The notes under the pieces are model-generated. The model had not been told where the DNA came from, searched no databases, and saw only the letters and a list, made by a program, of their open reading frames with translations. From Bacteroidia bacterium (lineage in GTDB: Bacteria; Bacteroidota; Bacteroidia; Cytophagales; Cyclobacteriaceae), in contig JAUHYU010000059.1 of assembly GCA_030426345.1 (NCBI GenBank), forward strand, positions 1 through 32,997: a stretch of DNA of 32,997 nt. Reading direction: 5' to 3'. Made by a program: the position numbers and the translations under genes. Below are positions 1 to 6,477 of the stretch, in pieces (positions within the stretch are counted from its first letter, which is position 1; every line of letters starts with the position of its first letter).

Positions 1-88
1 TCCCCTTAGATATTAGCAAGGTTGACAGGTAAAACTGACTCAAAAAGCCATGTTAAATCCATGAAAAAATAAAATTGCTATTCGTGTC

Positions 89-119
89 TTGCTCAAAGGA
101 AAAAGAAATTCTATATTTG
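89..119 (+). promoter_or_regulatory. Predicted Bacteroidota-type promoter of rpsU
   Basis: A TTG at 89-91 is followed after 20 bases by TATATTTG at 112-119, which fits the Bacteroidota sigma-factor pattern (-33 TTTG/TTG, -7 TAnnTTTG). Transcription would begin near 124, giving a leader of about 30 bases before the rpsU ATG at 155. Bases 1-88 show no gene or other clear signal. Confidence 0.7.
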
Positions 120-154
120 CGCTCCGATTTTAAAAACGAGTAAAAAATAGTTAG

Positions 155-349
155 ATGATTATTATCAACGTAAAGGAAAACGAGTCAATCGACAAAGCGT
201 TAAAGCGCTTTAAAAAGAAATTCGAAAGAACTGGGATTTTGAAAGAAATCCGTGGAAGAAATTTCTTTGAAAAGCCATCTGTAACTCGTAGGGCAGAAAA
301 AATCAAAGCTGCCTACAAGGAGAAGATGTACGCTAGAGAAAATTACTAG
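155..349 (+). CDS. rpsU: 30S ribosomal protein bS21
   Basis: A 64-residue, very basic protein whose whole length fits bacterial bS21, a late-binding protein of the small ribosomal subunit near the 3' end of 16S rRNA. The N-terminal half has the family pattern of alternating charge (IDKALKRFKKK) and the C-terminal half is a basic helix ending KEKMYARENY. Tyr54 is present; from memory this is the residue that, in Flavobacterium johnsoniae ribosomes, helps hide the anti-Shine-Dalgarno sequence. The ATG at 155 has no purine-rich Shine-Dalgarno sequence before it. It is the first gene of an rpsU-xerC-hpf series typical of Bacteroidota. The identification is secure; the structural role of Tyr54 here is inferred from family knowledge. 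Confidence 0.95.
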   Translation: MIIINVKENESIDKALKRFKKKFERTGILKEIRGRNFFEKPSVTRRAEKIKAAYKEKMYARENY

Positions 350-379
350 AAAAATTTAGTTTTTAAATTCATTCTTTCT

Positions 380-418
380 ATGTTTATTCAACAAGGGTTT
401 CCCAAGTTGAATAAACAT
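380..418 (+). promoter_or_regulatory. Hairpin overlapping the xerC start codon
   Basis: Bases 380-392 and 406-418 are perfect reverse complements (13 bp). The 13-base loop can add three inner G-C pairs (GGG 395-397 with CCC 401-403). The right arm includes the first two bases of the xerC ATG (417-419), so in RNA the start codon would be held in a stem. No U-run follows, so it is not a standard intrinsic terminator. It lies between rpsU and xerC and could lower xerC translation relative to rpsU, or be a processing site; both roles are inference. Confidence 0.6.
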
Positions 419-463
419 GATAAAAGTATTCCTGAATTTTCTACATTACGAAAAGCGGTATAG
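380..463 (+). other. Possible upstream ORF overlapping the xerC start
   Basis: An ATG at 380, in the left arm of the hairpin, opens a frame of 27 codons ending with TAG at 461-463, in a different frame from xerC and covering its start codon. Translation of this frame would melt the hairpin that hides the xerC ATG. Nothing shows that it is translated; the peptide resembles nothing I recognise. Confidence 0.25.
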
Positions 464-1295
464 TTCCCATACCCTCATTTCATATCAAAACGACTTGAAC
501 CAATTACAGTCGTTTTTGGCTTCCAATTATCCAGAAACTCCCATTGAAGCCGCCAATCATGCCATTATAAGAGAGTGGATCATTTCCCTATCGGAAAGTG
601 GATTGCGTGAAAAAACCATTAATCGTAAGTTGGTAACTTTACGCTCTCTGTACAAGTTTCTCTTAAAGAAGGGTGTAGTAGCGTCTAACCCAGTCTCGAA
701 ATTTACAAATCTCAAAACCAGTAAAAATCTTCCCCAGTTCATCCGTGAGCAGGACCTTATGGATATCTTGGATAAAAATCCTGAAGAAGATGATTTCATG
801 GAAAAGAGAGACATTTTGGTTATGGAAATGCTTTATGGCACTGGCATCCGGCTCAGTGAGTTAATTGAATTAAAAGAATCAGATATTGATTTAGATCAAA
901 ATTCTATAAAGGTCTTGGGTAAACGAAACAAAGAAAGGATCATTCCGATAGCTCGCCCGCTCGCAATCTTGATTAAGAATTATATTTTCATGAAAAATGA
1001 TGCGTTTTCCGGTAACGCTAATGCATATCTGATCGTATCTAATAAGGGAAGCAAAAGCTACCCGATGATGATACAGAGGATTGTGAAGAAGTGCTTGACA
1101 GCAACTGCGATTGATAAGAAAAGCCCACATATTTTACGACATACATATGCAACACATTTGTTAGAGAGGGGAGCAGATCTAAATGCGGTGAAAGATTTGC
1201 TCGGACACCAAAGTCTGGCCGCGACACAAGTTTACACACACAATTCGCTTGGAAAAATCAAAAAAGTATTTGACCAGGCGCATCCAAAAGCTTAA
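417..1295 (+). CDS. xerC: Tyrosine recombinase XerC-like
   Basis: A 292-residue site-specific recombinase of the length usual for Xer proteins, which resolve chromosome dimers at the dif site before division. An N-terminal SAM-like core-binding domain (about 1-85) precedes the catalytic domain. The catalytic residues are visible: Arg145 in GTGIRLSEL, probable Lys169, His238 and Arg241 in HILRHTYATHLLERG, His264 in LLGHQSLAAT and the nucleophile Tyr273 in QVYTH. It sits between rpsU and hpf with no att-like repeats or phage genes, so it is a housekeeping Xer and not an integrase. In Bacteroidota one cannot safely tell XerC from XerD by sequence alone. The start at 417 gives the usual Xer N-terminus but is enclosed in a hairpin. 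Confidence 0.88.
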   Translation: MIKVFLNFLHYEKRYSSHTLISYQNDLNQLQSFLASNYPETPIEAANHAIIREWIISLSESGLREKTINRKLVTLRSLYKFLLKKGVVASNPVSKFTNLKTSKNLPQFIREQDLMDILDKNPEEDDFMEKRDILVMEMLYGTGIRLSELIELKESDIDLDQNSIKVLGKRNKERIIPIARPLAILIKNYIFMKNDAFSGNANAYLIVSNKGSKSYPMMIQRIVKKCLTATAIDKKSPHILRHTYATHLLERGADLNAVKDLLGHQSLAATQVYTHNSLGKIKKVFDQAHPKA

Positions 1296-1322
1296 TTATT
1301 TTTAATTTAAATAAAGTGTATT

Positions 1323-1622
1323 ATGAAGTTACAAATGCATTCTATCCGATTTGACGCAGATCAAAAACTACTTGATTTTGTGCAAAAAAAGGCTGACAAG
1401 TTAGATAAGTTTTTTGACAGGATAATTGATGGAGAAGTCTTTATGCGTCTCGATAAGGATGACAATATGGAGAACAAAATTGTCGAAATAAAATTAAATA
1501 TTCCCAAGAACCAATTGTTTGCCAAGGAAAAGGCCAAGTCTTTTGAAGAAGCAACAGACCTTGCTTTGGAGGCATTGAAAAAACAAATAATTCGACACAA
1601 GGATAAAATAATGGCACATTAA
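1323..1622 (+). CDS. hpf: Ribosome hibernation promoting factor (short HPF/RaiA family)
   Basis: A 99-residue protein of the short HPF/YfiA type, which binds the 30S decoding region in stationary phase and blocks mRNA and tRNA sites. The pattern MKLQMHSIRFDADQKL, a basic coiled helix (FVQKKADKLDKFF), and a C-terminal helix with DLALEALKKQIIRHKDK are typical. It lacks the C-terminal dimerisation domain of long HPF. It follows xerC by 27 bases and probably shares its transcript with rpsU and xerC, linking a 30S subunit protein and a 30S silencing factor in one unit. Its TAA stop forms part of the terminator palindrome. Confidence 0.9.
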   Translation: MKLQMHSIRFDADQKLLDFVQKKADKLDKFFDRIIDGEVFMRLDKDDNMENKIVEIKLNIPKNQLFAKEKAKSFEEATDLALEALKKQIIRHKDKIMAH

Positions 1623-1653
1623 AAAAAGGGGCTTAAGCCCCTTTTTTTAATGT
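1616..1653. terminator. Bidirectional intrinsic terminator between hpf and metK
   Basis: A perfect 38-base palindrome: a G+C core (GGGGCTTAAGCCCC) flanked by seven A on the left and seven T on the right. Read from either strand it gives a hairpin followed by a U-run, so it can end both the hpf transcript and the opposing metK transcript. It contains the hpf stop codon. Confidence 0.9.
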
Positions 1654-1668
1654 CAAAATCTTAAAGGG

Positions 1669-2919
1669 TTACAGCCCAAACACTTCTTTCACACGATCAA
1701 CATGATCCAACTTCTCCCAGGTGAAAGTCTCAACAGTTTTAGTCATATCCGATCCATTTACATGAAAGGTAAGCTCCAAAGTCTCTGGCTTTCTGCCCAT
1801 GTGCCCGTAAGATGCCGTATGGCTATAGATAGGTTCTTTTAGTTTTAGTCTTTTGATAATTGCTGCGGGGCGCATGTCAAATATTTCACCTACTTTTTCA
1901 GCAATCTCACCATCTGATAATTTAACATTTGAAGTGCCATAAGTGTTGATGTAAATTCCCATAGGCTCTGCCACCCCAATGGCGTAAGATACTTGCACCA
2001 ACAATTCATCGGACACTCCTGCGGCCACTAAGTTTTTGGCTATGTGCCTTGTGGCATAAGCAGCTGATCTGTCCACTTTTGAAGGATCCTTTCCAGAAAA
2101 TGCTCCTCCTCCATGAGCACCCTTCCCTCCGTAGGTATCTACAATGATTTTCCTTCCGGTCAATCCTGTATCTCCATGAGGCCCTCCGATCACAAACTTA
2201 CCTGTTGGATTTACATGATACTTGATGTCATCCCCAAAAAGGGCTTGGATTTCATGGGATAACTTAGCTTTTACCCTTGGAATCAAAATATCGATGACAT
2301 CCCGCTTAATTTTGGCAAGCATAGCAGGCTCATCATCAAAGTCATCGTGCTGGGTAGAAACTACGATGGTATCTATTTTTTCAGGTTTGTTATTGTCATC
2401 ATACTGAATTGTAACCTGAGATTTGGCGTCCGGTCTTAAATAGGGTATGATCTTTCCTTCTCTACGCAAGTTGGCTAGCTCAATCAAAATCATGTGGGAT
2501 AGATCCAAAGCCAAAGGCATATAATTCTCCGTTTCATTCGTGGCGTAGCCAAACATCATTCCTTGGTCTCCGGCACCCTGCTCCATTTCTCCTATACGCT
2601 CCACTCCTTGATTAATGTCTGGAGACTGCTCATGGATGGCAGAGATTACTCCGCATGAATTAGCGTCAAACATATATTCACCCTTGGTATACCCAATTTT
2701 TTCGATGGTTTTTCGAGCCACCTGTTGCACGTCGATATACGCATTGGTTTTAACTTCACCACTAATTACTGTCAATCCTGTAGTGACCAAAGTTTCCACC
2801 GCCACTTTAGATTCGGGGTCGGCAGCTATCAAATGGTCAAGGATTGCATCAGATACTTGGTCGGATATTTTATCGGGATGTCCTTCGGAAACTGATTCAG
2901 AAGTAAATAAATATGACAT
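1669..2919 (-). CDS. metK: S-adenosylmethionine synthase
   Basis: A 416-residue methionine adenosyltransferase, which joins methionine and ATP to form S-adenosylmethionine in the cytoplasm. Signature motifs are all present: GHPDKISDQ (13-21, ATP binding), [12 protein letters not shown] (115-126) and the glycine-rich [15 protein letters not shown] (264-278, phosphate-binding loop). The protein is some 30 residues longer than the E. coli enzyme, as is common in Bacteroidota. It is transcribed against the rpsU-xerC-hpf unit and ends 16 bases past their shared terminator. The leader (2920-3030) is AT-rich; it has an 8-bp inverted repeat (2927-2934 with 2952-2959), but I see no recognised SAM riboswitch and no clear promoter box. 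Confidence 0.97.
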   Translation of the reverse strand: MSYLFTSESVSEGHPDKISDQVSDAILDHLIAADPESKVAVETLVTTGLTVISGEVKTNAYIDVQQVARKTIEKIGYTKGEYMFDANSCGVISAIHEQSPDINQGVERIGEMEQGAGDQGMMFGYATNETENYMPLALDLSHMILIELANLRREGKIIPYLRPDAKSQVTIQYDDNNKPEKIDTIVVSTQHDDFDDEPAMLAKIKRDVIDILIPRVKAKLSHEIQALFGDDIKYHVNPTGKFVIGGPHGDTGLTGRKIIVDTYGGKGAHGGGAFSGKDPSKVDRSAAYATRHIAKNLVAAGVSDELLVQVSYAIGVAEPMGIYINTYGTSNVKLSDGEIAEKVGEIFDMRPAAIIKRLKLKEPIYSHTASYGHMGRKPETLELTFHVNGSDMTKTVETFTWEKLDHVDRVKEVFGL

Positions 2920-3030
2920 TATAATTAATATTTAGATTATTAGAATAGCTGTAAATATTGTTTCAGCCAAATTTGGGACAAAGAACAATAAATGAACGCA
3001 CATTTAAAAGGCCTTGTTAGGTATTTCATA

Positions 3031-3061
3031 TTTGAGAATATAAAATGCACCGTTATATTTG
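3031..3061 (+). promoter_or_regulatory. Predicted promoter of the enoyl-CoA hydratase operon
   Basis: TTTG at 3031-3034, a 19-base spacer and TATATTTG at 3054-3061 make one of the best promoter matches in the window. A start of transcription near 3066 leaves a leader of under 20 bases before the ATG at 3084 and supports that start over the TTG at 3078. Confidence 0.75.
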
Positions 3062-3083
3062 TTTGAAACTTGCCTGATTGATT

Positions 3084-3869
3084 ATGTCAAATTATAAAAA
3101 TCTTATTCAAACTCTGGAAGACGGAATTCTAACTGTTACTATAGACCGTCCCGAAAAGTTAAACGCACTCAATTCCTTGACGCTTTCTGAGCTAAAGAGT
3201 TGCGTCGAAAACTTATTAATGGACGATGAGGTCAAAGGGGTTATCATCACGGGAACAGGAAAAAGGGCGTTTGTTGCTGGGGCTGATATTTCTGAATTCA
3301 CCGAACTTAATGAGTTGAATGGCAGGAAATTTTCTGAAAGAGGGCAAGAAATTTTTGATTTGTTTGAAAACTGCCCAAAGCCCATCATTGCCTTGGTCAA
3401 TGGTTTTGCATTAGGAGGAGGATGTGAATTGGCCATGGCATGCCATATTCGCATCGCCACAGAAAATGCGAAATTTAGTCTTCCAGAAGTAAGTTTGGGC
3501 ATTCTTCCGGCTTATGGAGGCACACAAAGGCTTACCCAGATCATTGGCAAAGGAAAAGCTCTGGAAATGATGCTAACAGCAGAAATGATTGGTGCAGAAG
3601 AGGCCCTTGCCAACGGATTGGTAAACCATTTGGCCCCCACAAAGGAAGAAGGCCTTCAAAAGTCCATGGATATTTTACATAAAATTTTTAAAAATGCCCC
3701 GCTCTCCATCGGCATGGTGATCAACTGCGCTAACGCTGTCTTTTCAAAAGAAGAAGATGGGTATCAAATAGAGGCAAATAGCTTTGCAAACTGTTGTAAA
3801 TCCATGGATTTCAAAGAAGGTGCAGCGGCATTTCTGGAAAAGCGCAAGCCGGATTTTAAAGGGGAATAA
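3084..3869 (+). CDS. Enoyl-CoA hydratase/isomerase family protein
   Basis: A 261-residue crotonase-fold protein that most likely hydrates 2-trans-enoyl-CoA esters in fatty-acid breakdown. The oxyanion-hole loops are seen in FVAGADISEF (63-72) and FALGGGCELAMAC (108-120). Both catalytic glutamates of true hydratases are in place, Glu115 and Glu135 (GGGCE, LPEVSLG), 20 residues apart as in the mammalian enzyme, which argues against an isomerase or a dead homologue. The frame also opens at a TTG at 3078, but the ATG at 3084 is the more likely start. It is followed after 6 bases by the flippase gene, a linkage whose metabolic sense is not obvious; the exact acyl substrate is unknown. Confidence 0.9.
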   Translation: MSNYKNLIQTLEDGILTVTIDRPEKLNALNSLTLSELKSCVENLLMDDEVKGVIITGTGKRAFVAGADISEFTELNELNGRKFSERGQEIFDLFENCPKPIIALVNGFALGGGCELAMACHIRIATENAKFSLPEVSLGILPAYGGTQRLTQIIGKGKALEMMLTAEMIGAEEALANGLVNHLAPTKEEGLQKSMDILHKIFKNAPLSIGMVINCANAVFSKEEDGYQIEANSFANCCKSMDFKEGAAAFLEKRKPDFKGE

Positions 3870-3875
3870 CTGCTA

Positions 3876-5378
3876 GTGGGCAAATTCAAACAGCTTGCCA
3901 GCGAAACTGCCATCTATGGACTGAGCAGCATTATCGGCAAGGCAATCAATTTCATTCTCGTTCCTTTTTACACTTCTACCGCCATTTTACAGGTAGAAGA
4001 ATATGGCATTGTCACTGAGCTATATTCGTATGTTGCAGTTTTGAATGTGCTCTATCTCTATGGAATGGAGACGGCTTATTTCAGGTTTACCTCCAAATCA
4101 AGCGACGGAGAAAAGGAAATTTATAGCAATGTTTTTTCCTCCGTTCTGATCACAACAATTCTTTTGACCATTCTGCTCGTTAGTTCGGCAACACCTATTG
4201 TAAATTGGTTAGAATTTCATGGACAGGAAAGGTATGTTTATTGGTTTGCGGCAATCATCGCTATCGATTCTTTAATGGCCATTCCTTTTGTCAAGTTGAG
4301 GTATGAACGAAAAGCAAAGCAGTTTGCCACATACAAGCTGATCAATATTTTCTTGAATTTAGGACTCAATTTATTTTTCCTTTACTTCTGTAAAAATGTG
4401 TGGGCAGGCAATTTTCTGCCTCAGTTTAAAGGCTTAGTGGGCTATGTCTATAAACCATCTTACAATGTAGAATATGTATTTATTTCCAACCTCATTGCAA
4501 ATGCCTGTTACCTTGTCCTGATGGTGGGTGTAATCCGAAAAGCCAGATTGGTCATTAATTATAAGGTGTTGCAGCCAATAATGATTTATGCTTTCCCTCT
4601 GTTGCTTTCACAATTAGCAGGGAATTTCAACGAGATGTTCTCCAGGATGATGTTGAAAAAAATACTTCCTGATGGATTTTATGCGGGTTTTAATAATCAA
4701 GAAGCGCTTGGGATTTTTGGTGCGTGTTATAAAATATCTATGATAATGACATTGGCCATCCAGGCATTCCGCTATGCGGCCGAACCTTTTTTCTTTAGAG
4801 AATCTAACGATAAGAATGCTAAAAACACATATGCAAACGTATTTCTGTATTTCGGGATTTTTGGGCTTTTCTCTGTGCTAGCTATTAGCCTGAATCTGGA
4901 TATTATAAAGCACATATTTCTACGAGATGAAGCTTATTGGACCGCGCTCCATATCGTGCCCATACTTCTGATGGCTAGCTTGTTTTTGGGATTATATTAT
5001 AACCTATCCATCTGGTTCAAAGTTGAGGACAAAACATATTTTGGTACCATGATTTCTGTTTCGGCAGCTTTTATAACCGTAGTGCTTAATTATTTATTGA
5101 TTCCACATATTGGATATGAAGGCAGTGTCATTACTACCTTGTTTGTTTACATATATATGTGTGCATTTGCATATTTCACTGGAAGACACCATTTTCCGGT
5201 GAATTACGATATTAAAAGATTCGGCCTTTATTTATTGCTGGCAGTATTTCTACTGGCTGTTGGTTGGCAGATAGACCTTTCGTCAAAAGTAGCCTCCCAA
5301 CTACTGAAAGAGATACCCATTCTGGTTTTTGCCTTTGTGGTGTACCTTCTCGAGCGGAAAAAACTCCAATTAAATTGA
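3876..5378 (+). CDS. Lipid-linked oligosaccharide flippase (Wzx/MATE-like)
   Basis: A 500-residue integral membrane protein with about 12-14 hydrophobic segments, of the polysaccharide biosynthesis/oligosaccharide flippase family. Such proteins turn lipid-linked sugar units from the inner to the outer face of the cytoplasmic membrane. The N-terminus (LASETAIYGLSSIIGKAINFILVPFYT) has the family pattern of a first helix with a conserved glycine and proline, and VEEYGIVTELYSYVAVLNVLYLYGMETAYFR is the usual second segment. The start is a GTG, 6 bases after the enoyl-CoA hydratase stop, which suggests coupling. The gene probably serves a conserved envelope glycan, since the neighbours are a sugar nucleotidyltransferase and envelope proteins and there is no glycosyltransferase cluster. 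Confidence 0.85.
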   Translation: MGKFKQLASETAIYGLSSIIGKAINFILVPFYTSTAILQVEEYGIVTELYSYVAVLNVLYLYGMETAYFRFTSKSSDGEKEIYSNVFSSVLITTILLTILLVSSATPIVNWLEFHGQERYVYWFAAIIAIDSLMAIPFVKLRYERKAKQFATYKLINIFLNLGLNLFFLYFCKNVWAGNFLPQFKGLVGYVYKPSYNVEYVFISNLIANACYLVLMVGVIRKARLVINYKVLQPIMIYAFPLLLSQLAGNFNEMFSRMMLKKILPDGFYAGFNNQEALGIFGACYKISMIMTLAIQAFRYAAEPFFFRESNDKNAKNTYANVFLYFGIFGLFSVLAISLNLDIIKHIFLRDEAYWTALHIVPILLMASLFLGLYYNLSIWFKVEDKTYFGTMISVSAAFITVVLNYLLIPHIGYEGSVITTLFVYIYMCAFAYFTGRHHFPVNYDIKRFGLYLLLAVFLLAVGWQIDLSSKVASQLLKEIPILVFAFVVYLLERKKLQLN

Positions 5379-5388
5379 AATTAATTCC

Positions 5389-5396
5389 TACTTTTG
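5389..5396 (+). promoter_or_regulatory. Possible internal promoter before the nucleotidyltransferase gene
   Basis: TACTTTTG fits the -7 box TAnnTTTG and lies 60 bases before the ATG at 5456, in the 77-base gap after the flippase gene. No TTG-type -33 box lies at the right distance, so the site may be weak. Confidence 0.4.
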
Positions 5397-5455
5397 TGGT
5401 TCTGTTCAGAAAAAGAGAGTTTATTGGTTTCCGCTTAGTGCATTATAATTGATTT

Positions 5456-6466
5456 ATGAATATAATAATTCCCATGGCTGGGATAGGCAAAAGATTGCGC
5501 CCTCATACACTTACCACTCCAAAACCATTGATTCCTATTGCCGGCAAACCAATCGTGTATTGGCTTGTTCATGACATTGTGGAAGTTTGCAATACAAAAG
5601 TAGAAAATATCGGATTTGTCATTGGTAGGAGTTTTGGTACAACTGTAGAAGAAGAGTTGCTTGAAATTGCGGCAAAGTTAGGGGCAAAAGGACATATTTT
5701 TTATCAAGACAAGCCATTGGGCACAGCACATGCCATATATTGTGCAGCAGACATTTTAGAAGGAAGAACAATTGTAGCATTTGCAGATACTTTGTTCAAG
5801 GCCAACTTCAAGCTCGACGCAGAACAAGATGGAATCATTTGGGTGCATCAAGTTGAAGACCCTTCTGCCTTTGGTATTGTAAAGTTGGATTCCCATGGAA
5901 AAATTGAGGCTTTTGTAGAAAAACCAGCTGATTTTATTTCTGACCTTGCCATAATTGGAATTTATTATTTTAAAAACGGTGGCCAGTTAAGGGAGGAAAT
6001 TAAGGCACTAATGGATAATGAAATAACAGATAGCGGCGAATATCAACTGACACGCGTGCTAGATACTTTAAAAGAAAAGGGAACGAAATTCATTCCCGGT
6101 CAGGTAGATGCATGGCTTGATTGCGGCAATAAGCAGGCAACAGTCGATACGCATCAATCTTATTTTAATTTCATGGAAAATAAGAGGCTTTTGAGCCAAT
6201 CTTCTAAGACAAGCAATACTATTTTGATTGAACCGGTGTATCTGGGCGATAATGTAGAAATAGACAATGCAGTTATTGGTCCTTACGTTTCAATAGGAGA
6301 TAACACAAAAATTAGCGAATCCAGAATACAAAATTCTATCATTCAGAAAGAAAGCTTTATTAAAAACGCAAACCTGGCTAACTCCATGCTTGGTAATTTC
6401 GTTACTTTTGAAGGGAAGTCTACTGATTTGAGCGTTGGGGATTATAACACCATTTCACAATTTTGA
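5456..6466 (+). CDS. Sugar-phosphate nucleotidyltransferase with left-handed beta-helix tail
   Basis: A 336-residue nucleotidyltransferase of the RmlA/GlmU-N type that joins a sugar 1-phosphate to an NTP. The signature is at 7-31: MAGIGKRLRPHTLTTPKP with LIPIAGKP. Other family pieces are LGTAHAIYCA (nucleotide binding), VAFADTLF (metal-binding Asp), FGIVKLD and VEKPADF, and DCGNKQA. The last 90 or so residues (from about 245) show hexapeptide-like repeats (ILIEPVYLGDNVEIDNAVIG), a left-handed beta-helix as in GlmU or archaeal-type bifunctional enzymes, so it may be glucose-1-phosphate thymidylyl- or uridylyltransferase-like; an acetyltransferase role is not shown. Its stop overlaps the longest frame of the next gene, so the two are tightly packed. 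Confidence 0.85.
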   Translation: MNIIIPMAGIGKRLRPHTLTTPKPLIPIAGKPIVYWLVHDIVEVCNTKVENIGFVIGRSFGTTVEEELLEIAAKLGAKGHIFYQDKPLGTAHAIYCAADILEGRTIVAFADTLFKANFKLDAEQDGIIWVHQVEDPSAFGIVKLDSHGKIEAFVEKPADFISDLAIIGIYYFKNGGQLREEIKALMDNEITDSGEYQLTRVLDTLKEKGTKFIPGQVDAWLDCGNKQATVDTHQSYFNFMENKRLLSQSSKTSNTILIEPVYLGDNVEIDNAVIGPYVSIGDNTKISESRIQNSIIQKESFIKNANLANSMLGNFVTFEGKSTDLSVGDYNTISQF

Positions 6467-6477
6467 CAGTTACAAGT

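Noticed and set aside
417-1295. xerC as a phage or integrative-element integrase
   Set aside because: Housekeeping neighbours on both sides, normal Xer length, no att-like direct repeats and no mobile genes in the window.
2920-3030. SAM riboswitch in the metK leader
   Set aside because: Only an A+T-rich 8-bp inverted repeat is seen; I could not fit the conserved cores of known SAM riboswitch classes.
3798-3811. 14-base palindrome AAATCCATGGATTT, found also at 32959-32972
   Set aside because: One copy is inside the enoyl-CoA hydratase gene and the other is the tip of a terminator-like hairpin; with only two copies this is best taken as chance.
5264-5452. 62-codon frame at the end of the flippase gene
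   Set aside because: It mostly overlaps the flippase gene in another frame and resembles nothing; the gap after the flippase is better read as promoter sequence.
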